Assembly: GCF_003259895.1 (NCBI RefSeq)
Contig: NZ_QLME01000011.1
Coordinates: 30,955-94,954 of the forward strand
Source: Halanaerobium saccharolyticum
GTDB taxonomy: Bacteria; Bacillota; Halanaerobiia; Halanaerobiales; Halanaerobiaceae
Direction of reading: 5' to 3'
DNA length: 64,000 nucleotides
Positions 61,675 through 64,000 of the stretch are shown one piece after another. The notes beneath the pieces are model-generated. The model was not told the DNA's origin, did no database searches, and saw only the letters and a list, made by a program, of their open reading frames with translations. The position numbers and the translations under genes are program-made. How positions within the stretch are numbered: the first letter of the stretch is position 1; each line of letters opens with the position of its first letter.

Positions 61675-62811
61675 TTATTGAGTTGAGAAATCATAAATTG
61701 TAGTTGTCTCATATACCTCACCAGGTCTTAAGATTGTGGAAGGAAAATAATCTACATTAGGTGAATCAGGAAAATGTTGAGTTTCAAGACAGACCGCATA
61801 ATGCTGCTCATAAACTTTATCATTTTTACCGGTAATTGAACCATCTAAAAAGTTACCCGTATAAAGCTGGACTCCAGGTTCAGTTGTGTAAACTTCCATC
61901 ATAATTCCAGTCTCAGGTTCGTATAGGCTGGCAGCTACTTCATTTAAATTGCCCTTAGTATTTAAAACATAATTGTGATCATAACCGGCTCCATTTTCCA
62001 GCTGCACAAAATCATTATCAATTCTGGCCCCGATTTCTGTTAGCTGACTGAAATCCATTGGAGTTCCCTCCAGCTCAGCAATTGAACCAGTTGGAATCCA
62101 CTCATCATCAATTGGAGTATAGGTATCAGCATTAATCATTAATTCGTGGTCTAAAGCTGTATCATTGGCGCCATTGAGATTAAAATAGGAGTGGTTGGTT
62201 AAATTTACAGGAGTTGGCTGATCAGTTACTGCTCGATAATCAATAACTACTTCATTATTATTAGTTAAAGTATAGGTCATTTCAATATCAAGCTTACCGG
62301 GATAACCTTCTTCTCCATCCTGACTGGTATAAGTTAAAACAGCACTGACTTCTCCATCTTCTTCAACAGTCTTAATCTTCCAGACCCGCTTATCATAACC
62401 AACAAATCCGCCGTGCAGATGATTATTGCCATTGTTTTGAGCAATATGATAGGTCTTTCCGTCAAGCGTAAACTGGCCATCAGCTATCCTATTTCCATAT
62501 CTTCCAATTGCAGCCCCAAAATTATTGGGATTCTCTAGGTATCCTTCTAAGCTGTCAAGACCAAGAACTACGTCCACCATTTCACCATTTTGGGCAGGTA
62601 CTTTAAGGGCTGTAATTCTACCCCCATAATTTGTGACTTTCATTTCCGCACCATTATCATTGGTAATTGTGTAAAGATAAATCTGTTCTCCTCGATATTC
62701 TCCCCAGTGCTCCATCATAACATCAGCAGCATAAGCCGAAAAAGAGATACAGATCAGACCCAGAACCAGAACAAAGACCAGCAGAGTAGACTTAAAAACT
62801 TGTTCCAACAT
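61675..62811 (-). CDS. galM: Exported aldose 1-epimerase (mutarotase)
   Basis: 378 residues. A signal peptide (about 1-28, ending SAYAAD) precedes a complete mutarotase. FGAAIGRYGNRI, NNGNNHLHGGFVGYDKRVW and VNLTNHSYFNL hold the catalytic histidines; VCLETQHFPDSPN holds the catalytic glutamate. It equilibrates alpha and beta anomers. Most GalM are cytoplasmic; here export fits a periplasmic step that prepares the anomer bound by the transporter encoded next. GGGGG precedes the ATG. Confidence 0.92.
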   Translation of the reverse strand: MLEQVFKSTLLVFVLVLGLICISFSAYAADVMMEHWGEYRGEQIYLYTITNDNGAEMKVTNYGGRITALKVPAQNGEMVDVVLGLDSLEGYLENPNNFGAAIGRYGNRIADGQFTLDGKTYHIAQNNGNNHLHGGFVGYDKRVWKIKTVEEDGEVSAVLTYTSQDGEEGYPGKLDIEMTYTLTNNNEVVIDYRAVTDQPTPVNLTNHSYFNLNGANDTALDHELMINADTYTPIDDEWIPTGSIAELEGTPMDFSQLTEIGARIDNDFVQLENGAGYDHNYVLNTKGNLNEVAASLYEPETGIMMEVYTTEPGVQLYTGNFLDGSITGKNDKVYEQHYAVCLETQHFPDSPNVDYFPSTILRPGEVYETTTIYDFSTQ

Positions 62812-63127
62812 TTTAAACTAACCCCCTTCATAGAATTTGATTGATTAGAAAAAACAAATCTAAATAATATGTGAAAAAAATCATATTAGTTCCAGGAAAT
62901 AATCCACCAGCAGTTTTTAATATTTGAAAAATAATAACAAAAAATTAAATAACAAAGGGTAAAAGTGTTGGAATAGGAAAAGTAGAGAACCAAAAGTCCT
63001 GTTGAATAATATTTTGTAGAAGTAGAGAATTTAAGTAGAAAATAAATGAGGTAACTTTTTCAAAAGCGGGTTTGGTGTTAATTAGAAGATTTTTTAATAA
63101 TATTTATTCTTAAATTGCAATGTTAAA

Positions 63128-63177
63128 TTGAACTAAGTTGAATTAAATTGGATTGGATTGAATTAGATTGAATTAAT
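63128..63177. repeat. Degenerate 10-bp tandem repeat, five units
   Basis: TTGAACTAAG, TTGAATTAAA, TTGGATTGGA, TTGAATTAGA and TTGAATTAAT in direct succession; consensus TTGAATTARA. The period is about one helical turn. Confidence 0.8.
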
Positions 63178-63201
63178 ATTTGAATATTATCTGATCTCCA
63201 A

Positions 63202-63227
63202 TACTAATAATAGCACTACTATTAGTA
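63202..63227. promoter_or_regulatory. 26-bp palindrome overlapping the galM-operon promoter
   Basis: TACTAATAATAG and CTACTATTAGTA form 12-bp arms with one mismatch and a CA centre. It covers the -10 and spacer of the promoter, so a bound regulator would block RNA polymerase. The regulator is not recognised in the window. Confidence 0.6.
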
Positions 63228-63235
63228 ATTGTCAA
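63207..63235 (-). promoter_or_regulatory. Sigma-A promoter of the galM/ABC operon
   Basis: TTGACA (63230-63235), a 17-bp spacer and TATTAT (63207-63212), read on the minus strand. A second TTGACA-like box lies 11 bp further upstream. Confidence 0.72.
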
Positions 63236-63267
63236 ACTATTTTGTCAATTAGCAATTACACTATTTA

Positions 63268-63287
63268 AGGGAGAGCCGCAGCCCTCC
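63268..63287. terminator. GC-rich hairpin upstream of the galM promoter
   Basis: GGGAGAGC and GCCCTCCC pair with one mismatch around CGCA. No T-run follows on either strand, so it may be a degenerate terminator of the SDR pseudogene. Confidence 0.4.
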
Positions 63288-63348
63288 CCTGATTCTTGAT
63301 TGATATTTTTAAACATCTTTTAGACTAAAAATTAATTTAAATCCAGAA

Positions 63349-63657
63349 TCACCAGGGCAGCTGATTCCCCTGATAATCATAGTAAATTTCGGCAAACTGC
63401 TCTCTTTTTTCGACAAATAATTTATAAATCTCTGCTGCCGACTCCTCTGCCTCAAGATCTGCCTCCTCATTTTTTTGACCAAGCATGTAAGTTTTTAAAT
63501 AACCAGGAGGTCATCAACTTCAGGCGCATAAAACACGGCATTATTAATCAGGATATCGAGCGAATCTGTTTGTTTAGCGATTTTAACTTTTGCTTTTTGA
63601 ATTGAACTATCATCTGCCAGATTCAGTTCAAAATCGATCACAGCCAGAGATTTGTTA
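63349..63657 (-). pseudogene. Short-chain dehydrogenase/reductase pseudogene
   Basis: Two SDR pieces in different frames. The upstream piece has SLAVIDFELNLADDSS and SLDILINNA, the NNA(G) motif region. The downstream piece starts PGYLKTYMLGQKNEEADLEA, the PGxxxT motif after the active site, and runs to a normal C-terminus ending QLPW. The nucleotide-binding N-terminus and the catalytic Ser/Tyr/Lys segment are missing, and the frame shifts near 63511-63520. Clearly a decayed gene. Confidence 0.8.
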
Positions 63658-63662
63658 AAAAT

Positions 63663-63743
63663 ATGGAAGAGATAATAGATAGGATGACATTAACTGATGA
63701 AGGAACATATTTAACTAATACCAGGAGGAATGCACCAGTTTGA
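63663..63743 (+). pseudogene. Possible plus-strand gene fragment (26 codons)
   Basis: An ATG-to-TGA frame with protein-like composition (MEEIIDRMTLTDEGTYLTNT, ending RRNAPV), open a few codons further upstream and followed 45 bp later by a good terminator. There is no ribosome binding site and no recognised family. Probably the C-terminal end of a truncated gene. Confidence 0.3.
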
Positions 63744-63788
63744 TTTTTTGATAAAATATTTCAAACTGATGCCTAAATATTTTTACCG

Positions 63789-63826
63789 GCTGACTGAGCA
63801 ATTTATACTCTTGTCAGCGCTTTTTT
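63789..63826 (+). terminator. Intrinsic terminator after the plus-strand fragment
   Basis: GCTGAC and GTCAGC with inner GAG/CTC form a stem followed by GCTTTTTT. It supports a former plus-strand transcription unit here. Confidence 0.65.
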
Positions 63827-63893
63827 AAAAAAATTTATAAACCTCATTAAAAACAGAGCTATCAAATAATTAACTAAAAACAAAAACCTCTTC

Positions 63894-64000
63894 TTATCCC
63901 TTTAGTCCCGAAGTAGCAATACCTTCCACCAGATAACGCTGGAAGAAAATAAAGATTAAAAAGATCGGCATCAAGGATAAGGTTGCCATTCCAAACATTG
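63894..64000 (-). CDS. Sugar ABC transporter permease, MalG type (C-terminal part, cut by window edge)
   Basis: The last 35 codons, reading MATLSLMPIFLIFIFFQRYL and ending TSGLKG. A final membrane helix followed by (F)QRYLVEGIATSGLKG is the standard C-terminus of MalG-type permeases. A third sugar importer therefore begins beyond the window. Confidence 0.82.
   Translation of the reverse strand, partial: MFGMATLSLMPIFLIFIFFQRYLVEGIATSGLKG

Larger units (their letters stand above)
62812..63348. other. Long leader and regulatory region upstream of galM
   Basis: No gene is visible on either strand. It contains a minus-strand promoter with an overlapping 26-bp palindrome (63202-63235), a 10-bp tandem repeat (63128-63177), three direct copies of TTCTCTACTT-like sequence (62980-63040, minus strand) and a GC-rich hairpin (63268-63287). 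If the promoter is used, galM has an untranslated leader of about 390 nt. Confidence 0.6.

Noticed and set aside
62980..63040. TTCTCTACTT-like direct repeats considered as CRISPR repeats
   Set aside because: Only three short imperfect copies with unequal spacing; kept as part of the galM leader description.

Overview
The window reads as chromosomal DNA of a low-GC anaerobic, saccharolytic, salt-adapted Firmicute, most likely of the Halanaerobiales (Halanaerobium-like). This is an inference. It rests on AT-rich DNA with strong GGAGG ribosome binding sites and frequent TTG starts, a complete Mrp-type Na+/H+ antiporter cluster, an Etf-coupled lactate dehydrogenase operon, a TM1266-type hydrogenase-associated regulator, plant-sugar glycosidases with ABC importers, and Fe-alcohol dehydrogenases. 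Nearly all genes lie on the minus strand. No tRNA, rRNA, CRISPR array or intact transposase was seen.

Layout. 1-3969 (-): a signalling operon of half-ferritin, HD-GYP c-di-GMP phosphodiesterase, STAS, PP2C/SpoIIE phosphatase, STAS and an RsbW-like kinase cut by the window edge. 4163-12492 (-): a BDH-type Fe-alcohol dehydrogenase followed by mrpE-F-G-(mbhD)-B-C and three mrpD paralogs. 12674-15627 (-): an LtaS-like phosphoglycerol transferase plus a membrane-anchored glycerophosphodiester phosphodiesterase that appears to start with ATT. 15809-17944: GH95. 18278-26042 (-): the lactate operon (FadR-type regulator, permease, EtfB, EtfA, FAD-LDH, LarA) with two near-identical FadR/LldR-type operators. 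26204-27594 (+): a secreted metallo-beta-lactamase/ComEA protein with a DUF3006 partner. 27652-28310 (-): a secreted protein under a probable c-di-GMP-I riboswitch. 28427-32494: Fe-ADH, a broken zinc-ribbon gene, alkaline phosphatase and an FMN-binding protein. 32758-39034 (-): a LacI-controlled GH127/ABC sugar locus. 39168-48284: nitroreductases, AKR, a membrane subtilase with an ATC start, nucleoside hydrolase and an SNF2 helicase. 48304-52574 (-): an island of nucleotidyl-transfer systems (MntA/HepT, AbiEi/AbiEii, Fic). 52735-62811: ywbE, Ca2+-ATPase, sugar isomerase and oxidoreductase, TM1266 regulator, and a second sugar ABC system with an exported mutarotase. 62812-64000: a long leader with a 10-bp repeat, an SDR pseudogene and the end of another sugar permease.

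How it fits together. Sugars released by GH95 and GH127 enter through ABC importers. Lactate is taken up, racemised and oxidised through Etf. The Mrp system would handle the Na+/H+ balance. c-di-GMP is represented by both a hydrolase (HD-GYP) and a receptor (riboswitch). A family of palindromic GTACC(N)GGTAC elements recurs six times, each within about 40 bp downstream of a minus-strand stop codon.
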